Both the position numbers and the translations under genes were made by a program. A DNA stretch of 64,000 bases from Persicaria tinctoria (lineage: Eukaryota; Streptophyta; Magnoliopsida; Caryophyllales; Polygonaceae): assembly GCA_037127255.1 (NCBI GenBank), contig JBANSL010000004.1, positions 186,001-250,000 on the forward strand. Direction: 5' to 3'. The notes beneath the pieces are model-generated. The model made no database searches. It saw only the letters and a program-made list of their open reading frames with translations, and was not told the DNA's origin. Below are positions 1-10,748 of this stretch, piece after piece (position 1 is the stretch's first letter; every line of letters starts with the position of its first letter).

Positions 1-2332
1 CTAGAGGCAGCCCCGAGGCGTCCAGCAGTCCATACACTCCCACTCCACCTCCATCGACGTCCATCGACACACCGGAGCTACCTAGGAGCCGCCCAGCGCC
101 GCCGCAGAGCCACCGGAGCTCCAGTTCTCTGTTCGAGCTTGAACGCCGCTTCGGTAAGCCGTTCTCCCCCGTTTTCGATCGGAATCGTCCTCGAGCTCCA
201 CCATCACGCTCACCCATGCCTGATGCAGGTCCGATGAGCCATCGCAAGCCACCGACGACGCCCATAACTCCGATCGGGAGCTCCGAAGTCGCGAAAAATC
301 CATCTCGGTGAGCTCCGAATTTATCCTCGTTTCGATTCTTTTTTTTCAGTCTTTTTCGATGCTTATGGGTCGGGAAGAGAGCGTGAGCTGAGTGCGGGTT
401 GATCGGGCGTGCTCGAGAGCTCCGGCGAGCTCGAGAGATCCGGCGATGCGTGAGTGTGAGTCGAGCTTGAGTGCGAGGAGCGGGCGATGCGTGAGATGTG
501 AGCGTGAGCCACACTAGGCGTGGGAGGTGCGAGAGTCCGGTCTGGGCGAGTCCGGGCGAGCAGGCGAGCAGACGGGAGCGCAAGAGGCGGCCGGCATCCA
601 GCGTCGCAGCGCAGGCGGGAGCAGTTCGATCAGCCGAAATTGAAGGAGGAAGAAGATGAAGGCGGGCCTCTCCTGCCCAGTCAGCGTGGGCCCTCGCCCA
701 GTCAGCCCCGTGGGCCCTCCGTTCTTTTAATTCATTTCGATGTTTGCCGGTTTGGATTTGGGGTTTTGGGTTCGATCCGGTTTGGGTTAAAAGCGTTGGT
801 TCGGCTTGAGTTTATTTGTTATTTATTTATTTATTATTAGATTTATTAATTAATTGCTTAACCGATTTCCGATAATTGATTAATTAGAAATTTATTTGTG
901 TGTCGGTATTTAAAAGGGGTCGGTTTTAAAGTATATAAATTGAATTATTAAGTAATGGTTGAAAGCTAATTAAGTCCCTAGAATGATGATTTTAATTAAA
1001 GTAAAGTATGCCGAGATTATTTAATCGGATTTTTGAAAGTAGTTTTAAAGATTAAATATTTTATGTATTAGAAATGGCTAAATATAACTTTGAAGTAATT
1101 GTTTTGACTAACAACTTGACGAGCTAGTGAGATTATATGAATTGAAGTATGATTGAGCCAGTTATGGGAATGACAATGGAATAAGATGATATAAGATGTT
1201 GAGATAAGTTGAGATAAAGGATGCTGATGATGCTATGATTAATGAATTGGTGGGCATGTTATGTAGTGGTAAATGGATCCCGTTGTGTGCAGTTTACTTA
1301 TGCATATTTATTAATAATTGCTAGGTGATCTGTAACCTGCTTGCTTATATCTTGCTGCTTTTCATCTTGTTGATCTGCTACTCCAGGTAAGTTCTTTGAA
1401 CTTACTCATGATGGGCGCTCTATGCACTGGGTGTTATATAGTAGGCTAGTGTCCATGCACCATACGACTTAGAATCATGCTTAGGAGCTAAAATGAAAAT
1501 CATATGATTGCTATATGTCCTTGCAAGAGAACGGCCGTTATCTGTGATAGTCCTAGAGTCTTTGCTAGGGTCATAGGGTAGCCCAGCCTCATCGGGTACC
1601 CTGAGTAAATCGAGTCTATATGAGCATGATATGATAGCCCAGCACCATCGGGCAAGCGATGAGATGATATGATATGATGATGCCGTGGTTTGTGCACCAC
1701 CACGATGAAATTGATATGCTATAGCACCGAACTGGCCAGTCTCCGCCCTATTGAAAGGGGGTAGAGGTACGAGAGGGACATGCCATTTGGCATTCTGTGT
1801 GGATCCATTTATCGCTTTCTGCATTATATTAATCTGTCAGTAGATATATATGTGTGATTTAATTTACGTATGGCATTACACATTTCATCTTAAGAATAGG
1901 GTGCTTATTATATGCCTCTCAGAGTGTGTTTACATACGCGCATGAGTGACCTGATGATTGACCCAGATCCCCCTCATTTTTTTAGATTCAGGTAACCGTT
2001 AGCCGCTATCGTTGCTTATGTGGATGCTTGGCGGGTTCAGACTTTTGGCGTTAGATCGAGAGGTTGAGAGACCACCACACTTCCTCTCTTTTATACTCCT
2101 TTTCGGATTGTATTTAAACTCAACCTTATTTTTTGCTTTCGCTCGATTTCACGATTAGACTAAGGCAGGTATTTGATCCCCAATGGATCCGCGATCTTTA
2201 AGGGTTCGAAATCCCTTCTTTTAGTACAAATATTTTGTTTTAAAACTCAACCCGTACCTGGATTGCAAGATCCGAACAAGGGGTTTTATCCCTTGAAACG
2301 TAACCCGGAAATCATAATTCTGGGCCGTTACA
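1..2332 (+). repeat. Left (5') LTR, truncated at the window edge
   Basis: Position 1 corresponds to 8412 in the right LTR and position 2332 to 10743. The offset of 8411 stays constant across the whole length, so there are no net indels, and I saw no substitution when comparing line by line. The first 625 bp of the LTR (equivalent to 7787..8411) lie outside the window. It ends GGGCCGTTACA, directly followed by the primer-binding site region, which makes this the 5' LTR. The first ~700 bp are GC-rich and the rest AT-rich. Confidence 0.93.
411..446 (+). repeat. 18-bp tandem duplication in the LTR (5' copy)
   Basis: Two adjacent 18-bp units (411..428 and 429..446) begin GCTCGAGAG and end TCCGGCGA, differing at one base (C or A) in the middle. 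They lie in a GC-rich stretch that also repeats GCGATGCGTGAG downstream. The same structure occurs at 8822..8857 in the right LTR. It may be an enhancer-like LTR repeat, but no function can be read from it. Confidence 0.7.
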
Positions 2333-2336
2333 AAGA

Positions 2337-2348
2337 TGGTATCAGAGC
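2337..2348 (+). promoter_or_regulatory. Primer-binding site for initiator methionine tRNA
   Basis: TGGTATCAGAGC starts four bases (AAGA) after the LTR terminus. This is the usual plant retrotransposon primer site, complementary to the CCA-bearing 3' end of tRNA-iMet, where minus-strand cDNA synthesis starts. Its position fixes the orientation of the element and the right boundary of the 5' LTR at 2332. Confidence 0.88.
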
Positions 2349-3389
2349 TCAGGTTGTGCAATTCGGGTACACAAGGGTCGAGTGTGTGTTTTGAAAACCG
2401 CCCACGAGTTTCAAGGACTTTTTGAAAAGGATTTAAAGGGGCAAAATGAATTTAAGGTGCTTAACTAAAATTGGACTAAGTAATGAACTCGAGTTGTAAT
2501 AAAAAAGGAGAATCGACGAAACGGGGACACGATTGGGTAGTAAAGGCGCTAGACCCCCCCTATTGGGTGTAGTTGGGAACGGTAGGCAAAATACTAGCTT
2601 GCTCTTTACAGAGGGTCCGGAAGACTCCAAGGAGATTGCACCAAGGTGGTTGGAGTGGCGAGTTAGGTAGGATCGCGAGGTTTTTGCCCCTCCGGTCAGT
2701 CGCTCCTTGAAGAGCGACATTAGATAGCTTGATGTGCTTTATATATTGAGACTGAGTATGATCTCCCTCGAAGGAGTTCATTATAATTGTCATTGATTAA
2801 TTCTATGCTGAGTGCTTGATATGCTAATGTCTGATTGGTATGCCTTACAATAAAATGTGTATCGACTGATCCGTACAAACGAGATAGTGGGAGTACCCTT
2901 AATCCTATGTGGTCAACCCAGCTTGTGTGAAATAGCCCCTTCCACTATGTTTGTTAACCCTTTGACGGTTCTATCGAGTCTTTCTCCCGGATATCAGTAT
3001 CTTTCATGGGAATCGGGTTGGTAAACACATTGCGTCAGAAACTCATATATGTATATGGAGGTTGTGTGAGTGAGTATTGGAAGATAGTTCTTAATGTCAT
3101 TTTGAGTCAAAAGTAAGGTGTTTCCGGGGTTGTCTTCCTTGATTCTTATGATGATCAACCGAGGTTTTCTTGCCACAAAGAGTCATACGTACCAAGGTCC
3201 CACGAGAAATAGGGGTGATGAGTCAGTTTGGGAAGGTCAATGGTTGCCCTTAGGGATCTCTGTCCGGTTGTAATGGTGACTCTCTCTGAACTGCATGGCG
3301 TGATTTTGTAACCTCCTGCATGTATCTTGCAAAATGCTTATTTGTAAAATGTTGCTCATGTTATTACATCTGTGATTAGTTACATTGAT

Positions 3390-5330
3390 CAAGTCTTGTG
3401 TTATGTCTCACTCTCTATCGTGATTACGTTGCCATAGCATGCCTACTTGACTTATTGTATTAGTTGTACTAATGATTGATTGGAAGCGTATAAACCACAT
3501 GATATAAACCTACATGATAATTGTTTTCTCCTGGGTTAGGTCCATGATAGTGTGATAAACTCTTATTCGTATGAATGCCTGTAAATGATATCTTTAGCAT
3601 ACTAGTGGATGACGCCTTGATGCTTATTACTCGTTTTATGACAAGAATCTACAACATGCCCATCTATTTTGTATTCATCAGATTAATGATTGTTGGTTGT
3701 TTCACTTGATATTGTTGTGTGATTAGTTGCGTTGGATGGGGAATATGTGGTATAATTGAGTCTTGATGAATGCATGCTATAATGTTCATGATGGCCATTG
3801 TGTGAGTCCAAGTTACACGTGTTATGTCTCTATCATCCCAGCATGCCCTACTCAGTATGTTGCATCGTCATACTAGTGCATGAATGTAAATGTCATGTGT
3901 AGGAAGCCGCATAATTAATGTTCTCCCTGTAAATAGGTTCATAATAGTGTGACCGTTCAGTTCTAGTGTCATGATAGAGTGAGTTCCATACTTGATGAAT
4001 ATGTGTTATAACTTGATGTCAACATGCCTTATATGATACGTAATTCCCAGTACATGTTAAGATGATGATTCTTAATGTAAATTTGTGGTTGTATGACATT
4101 ATGTACCCATGCTTGCCCCATTGCTTAGGTCCCGTGTTGCATCTTGCTTCTTGTCCTGATTATATGTCGCCTTTGTATGTCTAATTGACCTGTTGTATTG
4201 GTCGTACTAACGACTGATTTGAAGCATGAATTGCATGACGGGAGTTTGTATATAGTTATTGTCTTCCCCTAGATTAGACCCATGATAGTGTGTTACACTC
4301 CCCTTGTATGAATGTCGTAAGATGATTCCCCCTGCATGATTATTCGATGTTACCCATGGTTTATTGACTAAATTAGTATTTCAATTGTGATCATGCTATT
4401 TGACGTGATGTCTTGGTAAATGCATGCCTTATTCAAATGGTTGTTGAGTTGGAATACATACCTTGTATGCTAGTCATATTGCTTGTTGCGTAGGCTTGCA
4501 TTATGCATTGCTATATTCCTCCCATGCTTCTATACCGACGGGGTATGTTAATATGATTTCTTACACATCGATATGTTGGTCATACAAGCGCATGTATGTA
4601 TCGAATGTCATATTGAGCTTTTAGCATCATGTAGGGTCATTGGTTGTGACTTGTGCGAATTTATGCATTGCTTGCATTATTGCTGATTCCCTCTCGAGCT
4701 AGGTCCCTCATAGTGTGATCCTTCCCTTTTTCTATCACCTTGAAATATCTTACTCATGAAAATTAGATTGATGTTGAATTCGATGATCGATTGCTTTCTG
4801 TGATGGTTTATCCTAGCATGCTTACATGTTATCACTCGGTAGTGTTTCCCTATTACCTTATGAATTCCTCTATTGCTGGCGTAGATGTATGACTTGGCAC
4901 CTCGCATGATCATACACCACGTTATATCATTTCGCATATGCATGATGCACGAATGTTAGAATGAATTTAGTCGAGTTACCTTGATTGTGGTCATGATTCG
5001 ATATGTGTTAGTAGTATCATGTAGGGCTTATGATTTCCAATATGACTCGCTAAATGATTACATGTTGTACCTCTTCTATGAGGTGATAACTATTGTACCT
5101 TTATGTCTGTCCTATGATGATTCGTTCCTAGCATGATTATAATCTATTGCCCATGATGTCTTTCTTGTTACTTTTGATGATGCCTCATGTTTCGTGAACA
5201 TCCTGTTGAACCCCTTTTAATGACTCTTGACTATGCTTGTATCACATTATGTGTCGCTAGCATCATATAGGACCTGTGCTTTCTAAATGTATCTCATCGT
5301 ATGATTACGTGCCATGCTTGACCTATTATA
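3390..5330 (+). repeat. Degenerate tandem repeat inside the LARD
   Basis: Landmark words recur in the same order. CATGATAGTGTG appears at 3543 and 4281, with diverged forms near 3951 and 4708. A preceding block of the form CTA(C/A)TTGAC-C/T...TTGTATT...GTACTAA occurs at 3443 and 4181. Both landmarks give the same 738-bp spacing, and 3800..3965 resembles 3390..3555, suggesting a basic unit of roughly 320-430 bp. A second landmark, TAGCATCATGTAGGG, occurs at 4622, 5012 (one change) and 5258 (several changes). The copies are far too diverged to be recent, so the repeat predates this insertion and was inherited with the family. Boundaries are approximate. Confidence 0.6.
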
Positions 5331-7315
5331 TGACCAGTGTGTTCGGATGAGATAGTTACTAGGTTGCTCCTATATGTTCTTGTATGACGCTTAATCTGGT
5401 TGTTATGTTACACCTCGCCATGCCATATTTAACCTGACCTATTGATGCGTACACCACGCTTGTACATTCGTTCATATGCACCATACTCGTCGTCGTCGTT
5501 AAATCCCACATAACCTCGAATCCTGCATGCTCATTCTTGATTCCGCATAACTTGCTAGGCATATATGCTTTCATGGAATAATATACTACAATCTTGTCTC
5601 ACATGCATCCGTATAGGAATCGATCGTGTCGTTGGAAATGAATACGAATGTTGCTCCTCTGAAATAGGTACATGTTAGCGTGGATTAGCGTGATTGATAT
5701 GCTCCATAATGAATTCGTGTTTGCTTGTCGCGATTATAACTTAATGGACTTCCATAAGGGCATCGTTGCTATTCTCAGGTCGGAGTTTCGTCTCTAGTTG
5801 TCATCCTTAGGGTTGGTGTGTGTTTGTTCCGAAAGGAACATTGGGTTGTCCGCTCTTGTCCCTCCCCTATCTTCGCTAACTTGGACTTCTACGCGACACG
5901 TTGGACGAGCGACCGCATGAAAGAGGAAATGGGAAGTCGGATAGCGATAGAGCAACGCCGCGAAGGCGTGGGCCTATAACCCACATGCCTCAAGATCAAC
6001 GATTTCGGCAGGACAAGCACGTTTTGAGGATGACGATTACTGGGTACGATATGACTTGCAAGCGGGAGTGTCCTCCCTTCTAACTCTTAATCCTCTCTGA
6101 ATTAGTTGATGATGGTATTTCATTGGTATGGCGATGGAATTTATGTGTTGATGTGCTGACCTGGTAATGAATCTTGCATGATCATCCATTGTCTATGATG
6201 ATATGATTCGATGTCTTATAAATTTCATGTACCATGATGTTTCCATGTTTTGCTACCCTATATTGCTAAGCATGATCTGAACTCTTGTGGCTATAAAAGT
6301 ACGAACTGCGAATGCTAAGGAACCTGAATTGTTATCTGATAAGGTTATGTTGAAACTTGCTAGCTTGAATTGACTATGTTCATATATGGTGTTTTGCAAT
6401 AATTTTGAGCATAATAGCAAATTGAGACTTGTTGACGTACTGAGGATAATTTGGGAATTTTCTTGCTTACATGACTTGTAAATATGTACTGGCTTGATGT
6501 TAGATAGCGACCATGAGGAACTTGGTATGGAACAATACTACATGTTGATATGCAATATTGAAATCTAGTGACAGTGACAAATGCTATCATGATATATTGA
6601 TGATTTGCTAACCTGTTATGTTGTTGTAGAAGCATGTTAGGATGTGTTGCGACATGATATATGAGATAATGATGTGTTATTATATGAAAGCATGATAATG
6701 TATTATATAGTTAAACATGATTATTGATACGTCAAATGATGAACATGACTCAATGGTGCCTGGTTACTAAATGATCGTCATTCGATATTGTGATGAGTTG
6801 AGGTGATGTCTTTTAGGGCATGCTGACATGTTGGTGAATTATATACTACTTGAACTTCCTTTTTCTAAATCTTAATAGGCATGGCCTTGATGTGTTGATA
6901 TGTTGACATGATAAATCTGCTATGACTGGTTCTACTTGTAGTGCGATGTTATGCGATTTTGAGAATTGATGTGTACTGACATACTAACCCTGTGACACCT
7001 AGCCCATTGATCTCTTGACATGTGTGCTTGCATGATAACTTATGAGAATTCGATCATGGACTTGTGATTCCTTCAGTATGATGTAGATATGCCTTATGGC
7101 TCGTGGTATGATGTTGAGATTTTGTTATTGCTTTTGACATGTTCTGAATGGATGGTATGTGGCTATTCTTGAGGTGATTATGTTATGCTATTTAGACGTG
7201 AGGTGCTATTGCTATTCGATATATATACATGATGCTTGATGATGGAAATGATAGAAACTGAACTGTTGAACCTTGATTCTGACTTGGAACCTAGGAAGGG
7301 AATATGGGATTAGCC

Positions 7316-7340
7316 TTTAGAGGTGGATGATTCCACCTCT
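7316..7340 (+). repeat. Internal copy of the polypurine-tract region within a perfect hairpin
   Basis: TTTAGAGGTGGATGAT at 7316..7331 is identical to 7772..7787, the true polypurine tract plus the first LTR base. Here it continues into TCCACCTCT, making a perfect 9-bp inverted repeat (arms 7319..7327 and 7332..7340) around a 4-base TGAT loop. It could act as a second plus-strand primer, as internal polypurine tracts do in some retroelements, or be a scar of an earlier rearrangement. The match is seen; the role is inference. Confidence 0.6.
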
Positions 7341-7749
7341 CGTGATGTGAAATTGCTTGACTAACGTCGAATTTGAAGATTTTGAACGGATTTGAAAAAT
7401 ACTAACTTGGATTTTAAAAGAATAAATCCTATCAAGAATGTTAACGATTTCGAGGTCAATCTTTCCATTTGCAAAACTCTTTTGAATCATTCGGGACTGG
7501 ATTTACATTATGACGCCTCACGAAGTGGATAATAATATTTGAGTTATGATATGGCCAAAGAGTCGGAGTAAGGATGTGATAGGGGCCCATATTACATTCT
7601 TACTACGGTCTATTGGGGATATTATGATCACGGCAACGGTACTGTGAGGATCTCATAGGGGCACTTATGAGGTGTTCACGGGATCAATGACATGATCCTT
7701 GGACTCACCAATTTCAAACTTCATCCCCTGTTTTAAAATTTTTTTTTTT

Positions 7750-7767
7750 AGTCTCGAGGACGAGACT
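7750..7767 (+). promoter_or_regulatory. AGTCTC/GAGACT dyad with chromovirus-like GAGGACGAGA motif
   Basis: AGTCTC (7750..7755) and GAGACT (7762..7767) flank GAGGAC, giving a 6-bp inverted repeat just after an A/T-only run and upstream of the polypurine tract. The CTCGAGGACGAGA word is common near the 3' end of the coding part of plant Ty3/gypsy chromoviruses. Here it survives although the coding region is gone, suggesting selection on, or recent descent of, the 3' cis-acting region. Confidence 0.45.
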
Positions 7768-7774
7768 TGTTTTT

Positions 7775-7786
7775 AGAGGTGGATGA
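7775..7786 (+). promoter_or_regulatory. Polypurine tract
   Basis: AGAGGTGGATGA is a purine-dominated run immediately before the TGTAA that opens the 3' LTR, where RNaseH normally leaves the plus-strand primer. Two T residues interrupt it, so it is not a perfect tract. Position is the main support. Confidence 0.75.
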
Positions 7787-8063
7787 TGTAAAGGCTCGGA
7801 TTTTCAAATCCTAATTTTCTGGAATAAGAGAATTAAAAATGAAATTAAGTCGGTTTTAAAACTTGTTTAGCGGATTCCGACCGGAGTATAAATTTAACGA
7901 ACAATTTCCGTTCTTTTACCTCGAAAATTCAAAATAATTATCGGATAGTGATATCCTTGTCGATTTTAAAAATCTAATTGATCGAGGGAGCGAGAGCCGG
8001 GAAAACTAACTTTCGGAAACTAATTGCGGGTTTCAAATTCGCGTATTTGAGATTTCTTTCCGG

Positions 8064-8070
8064 TATTTAT
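8064..8070 (+). promoter_or_regulatory. Possible LTR core promoter (TATTTAT)
   Basis: TATTTAT lies about 25-30 bp upstream of a pyrimidine-rich stretch (from about 8090: CCACACTCAATCTCCC), an arrangement typical of plant RNA polymerase II starts. The GC-rich block that follows would then be the transcribed leader. The alternative TATATAA at 9343..9349 sits in an AT-rich context with no such stretch behind it. This is inferred from sequence context only. Confidence 0.3.
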
Positions 8071-8716
8071 TTGACTAAGGTTTTAACCAATTCCACACTC
8101 AATCTCCCTTACCTTTCCCTACCTTACCCTGCAGACCATCCCCTCCTGCCTATTTCATCGACATCCCCCACCTGCTCCACGCCTTGACCATTCCGCCATC
8201 ATCGTCTCTCCTGTTTTACCGAGAGGAAGAAATCCCAAGCCACCTCTTCCTCCTTGCTTCCTCCTGTCCACCTTGAGCCAGCTGCGGGAGTCCTCCTCGA
8301 CACCTCCTTGTAGCCATGGGCAGCAGCGGTAGCAGTAGGAGCTGGAGACGAAGCCGCAGCCCCGCGAGCAGTCGTCAACGTCGGTGTCAACCGCGTCCTG
8401 TTTTCCCGAGCCTAGAGGCAGCCCCGAGGCGTCCAGCAGTCCATACACTCCCACTCCACCTCCATCGACGTCCATCGACACACCGGAGCTACCTAGGAGC
8501 CGCCCAGCGCCGCCGCAGAGCCACCGGAGCTCCAGTTCTCTGTTCGAGCTTGAACGCCGCTTCGGTAAGCCGTTCTCCCCCGTTTTCGATCGGAATCGTC
8601 CTCGAGCTCCACCATCACGCTCACCCATGCCTGATGCAGGTCCGATGAGCCATCGCAAGCCACCGACGACGCCCATAACTCCGATCGGGAGCTCCGAAGT
8701 CGCGAAAAATCCATCT

Positions 8717-8724
8717 CGGTGAGC
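8717..8724 (+). promoter_or_regulatory. Possible 5' splice donor in the LTR leader
   Basis: CGGTGAGC, with GT at 8719..8720 (308..309 in the left LTR), is a good plant 5' splice-site match at the edge between GC-rich sequence and a T-rich run, as at an exon-intron border. If used, LTR transcripts could be spliced or drive read-through into flanking DNA. No matching acceptor was located. Confidence 0.25.
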
Positions 8725-8821
8725 TCCGAATTTATCCTCGTTTCGATTCTTTTTTTTCAGTCTTTTTCGATGCTTATGGGTCGGGAAGAGAGCGTGAGCT
8801 GAGTGCGGGTTGATCGGGCGT

Positions 8822-8857
8822 GCTCGAGAGCTCCGGCGAGCTCGAGAGATCCGGCGA
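8822..8857 (+). repeat. 18-bp tandem duplication in the LTR (3' copy)
   Basis: This is the counterpart of 411..446, with units 8822..8839 and 8840..8857 and the same single mismatch. Finding it in both LTRs shows that it predates this insertion and belongs to the family's LTR. Confidence 0.7.
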
Positions 8858-10743
8858 TGCGTGAGTGTGAGTCGAGCTTGAGTGCGAGGAGCGGGCGATG
8901 CGTGAGATGTGAGCGTGAGCCACACTAGGCGTGGGAGGTGCGAGAGTCCGGTCTGGGCGAGTCCGGGCGAGCAGGCGAGCAGACGGGAGCGCAAGAGGCG
9001 GCCGGCATCCAGCGTCGCAGCGCAGGCGGGAGCAGTTCGATCAGCCGAAATTGAAGGAGGAAGAAGATGAAGGCGGGCCTCTCCTGCCCAGTCAGCGTGG
9101 GCCCTCGCCCAGTCAGCCCCGTGGGCCCTCCGTTCTTTTAATTCATTTCGATGTTTGCCGGTTTGGATTTGGGGTTTTGGGTTCGATCCGGTTTGGGTTA
9201 AAAGCGTTGGTTCGGCTTGAGTTTATTTGTTATTTATTTATTTATTATTAGATTTATTAATTAATTGCTTAACCGATTTCCGATAATTGATTAATTAGAA
9301 ATTTATTTGTGTGTCGGTATTTAAAAGGGGTCGGTTTTAAAGTATATAAATTGAATTATTAAGTAATGGTTGAAAGCTAATTAAGTCCCTAGAATGATGA
9401 TTTTAATTAAAGTAAAGTATGCCGAGATTATTTAATCGGATTTTTGAAAGTAGTTTTAAAGATTAAATATTTTATGTATTAGAAATGGCTAAATATAACT
9501 TTGAAGTAATTGTTTTGACTAACAACTTGACGAGCTAGTGAGATTATATGAATTGAAGTATGATTGAGCCAGTTATGGGAATGACAATGGAATAAGATGA
9601 TATAAGATGTTGAGATAAGTTGAGATAAAGGATGCTGATGATGCTATGATTAATGAATTGGTGGGCATGTTATGTAGTGGTAAATGGATCCCGTTGTGTG
9701 CAGTTTACTTATGCATATTTATTAATAATTGCTAGGTGATCTGTAACCTGCTTGCTTATATCTTGCTGCTTTTCATCTTGTTGATCTGCTACTCCAGGTA
9801 AGTTCTTTGAACTTACTCATGATGGGCGCTCTATGCACTGGGTGTTATATAGTAGGCTAGTGTCCATGCACCATACGACTTAGAATCATGCTTAGGAGCT
9901 AAAATGAAAATCATATGATTGCTATATGTCCTTGCAAGAGAACGGCCGTTATCTGTGATAGTCCTAGAGTCTTTGCTAGGGTCATAGGGTAGCCCAGCCT
10001 CATCGGGTACCCTGAGTAAATCGAGTCTATATGAGCATGATATGATAGCCCAGCACCATCGGGCAAGCGATGAGATGATATGATATGATGATGCCGTGGT
10101 TTGTGCACCACCACGATGAAATTGATATGCTATAGCACCGAACTGGCCAGTCTCCGCCCTATTGAAAGGGGGTAGAGGTACGAGAGGGACATGCCATTTG
10201 GCATTCTGTGTGGATCCATTTATCGCTTTCTGCATTATATTAATCTGTCAGTAGATATATATGTGTGATTTAATTTACGTATGGCATTACACATTTCATC
10301 TTAAGAATAGGGTGCTTATTATATGCCTCTCAGAGTGTGTTTACATACGCGCATGAGTGACCTGATGATTGACCCAGATCCCCCTCATTTTTTTAGATTC
10401 AGGTAACCGTTAGCCGCTATCGTTGCTTATGTGGATGCTTGGCGGGTTCAGACTTTTGGCGTTAGATCGAGAGGTTGAGAGACCACCACACTTCCTCTCT
10501 TTTATACTCCTTTTCGGATTGTATTTAAACTCAACCTTATTTTTTGCTTTCGCTCGATTTCACGATTAGACTAAGGCAGGTATTTGATCCCCAATGGATC
10601 CGCGATCTTTAAGGGTTCGAAATCCCTTCTTTTAGTACAAATATTTTGTTTTAAAACTCAACCCGTACCTGGATTGCAAGATCCGAACAAGGGGTTTTAT
10701 CCCTTGAAACGTAACCCGGAAATCATAATTCTGGGCCGTTACA

Positions 10744-10748
10744 CTGCC
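10744..10748. other. Predicted right copy of the target-site duplication (CTGCC)
   Basis: Ty3/gypsy integrases usually duplicate 5 bp. The first five bases after the LTR are CTGCC, an ordinary part of the satellite monomer (context GAGGCTCTGCCATTTT). If the element inserted into the array, the sequence just left of the 5' LTR, outside this window, should end in CTGCC. The left copy cannot be seen, so this is a prediction. Confidence 0.5.

Larger units (their letters stand above)
2333..7786 (+). other. Non-coding interior of the LARD element
   Basis: This 5454-bp AT-rich stretch holds only short scattered frames on both strands, with stops in every frame and no recognisable gag-pol domain. 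2333..3380 is unique, with a short poly-C run near 2553. About 3390..5330 is a degenerate tandem repeat, described separately. 5760..6090 is relatively GC-rich and holds a 60-codon arginine-rich frame (5901..6083) with GTTCC/GGAAC arms at 5826..5839 upstream; it could be a dead gag remnant, but no motif supports this. 6100..7300 is low-complexity sequence rich in TGATATG and GACATG words. 7500..7786 leads into the polypurine tract. I see no host-gene fragment. Confidence 0.8.
1..10743 (+). mobile_element. Nonautonomous LTR retrotransposon (LARD), Ty3/gypsy-like, left end cut by the window
   Basis: The element has two direct long terminal repeats (1..2332 partial, 7787..10743 complete), a tRNA-iMet primer-binding site just inside the left LTR and a purine-rich tract ending at the right LTR, so it is read on the + strand. 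The 5454-bp interior has no frame longer than about 95 codons and no retroviral motif I can recognise, such as a zinc knuckle, protease DSG, RT YxDD or integrase HHCC. A full element would be about 11.4 kb. Long LTRs with a large non-coding interior fit the LARD class, which depends on proteins from a related autonomous element. The GAGGACGAGA motif before the polypurine tract resembles the 3' ends of plant chromoviruses (Tekay/Del type), but that lineage call is inference. It directly abuts satellite DNA at 10744. Confidence 0.9.
7787..10743 (+). repeat. Right (3') LTR, complete, 2957 bp
   Basis: It opens TGTAA and closes TTACA, a 5-bp terminal inverted repeat with canonical TG...CA ends. 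The right end is fixed because identity with the left LTR stops exactly at 10743 and satellite begins at 10744. The left end is placed by TG after the polypurine tract. About 8150..9130 is GC-rich; it gives open frames on both strands (up to 279 codons on the minus strand, 8155..8994) that look like composition artefacts. The remainder is AT-rich with low-complexity GATATGAT runs. A short direct repeat beginning TAGCCCAGC and continuing CATCGGG occurs at about 9990 and 10047. Apparent identity to the left LTR implies a recent insertion. Confidence 0.93.

Noticed and set aside
1420..1824. 134-codon minus-strand frame in the LTR, repeated at 9831..10235
   Set aside because: The duplicate is simply the second LTR. 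It is antisense to the element, with no recognisable domain or neighbouring gene structure.
5901..6083. 60-codon arginine-rich frame as a gag or nucleocapsid gene
   Set aside because: No CCHC zinc knuckle or gag motif, far too short, and closed in both directions. At most a dead remnant.
8155..8994. 279-codon minus-strand open frame in the 3' LTR, with overlapping plus-strand frames
   Set aside because: It lies in a GC-rich LTR block where stops are rare on both strands. The translation is low-complexity (R/S/P/G-rich) with no domain, and it runs antisense to the element.
9343..9349. TATATAA as the LTR promoter
   Set aside because: It sits in general AT-rich sequence with no pyrimidine-rich start region behind it. 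The 8064 candidate has better context, though neither is proven.
10744..10748. Calling the target-site duplication as established
   Set aside because: Only the right flank is inside the window. Without the left flank the CTGCC duplication is a prediction.
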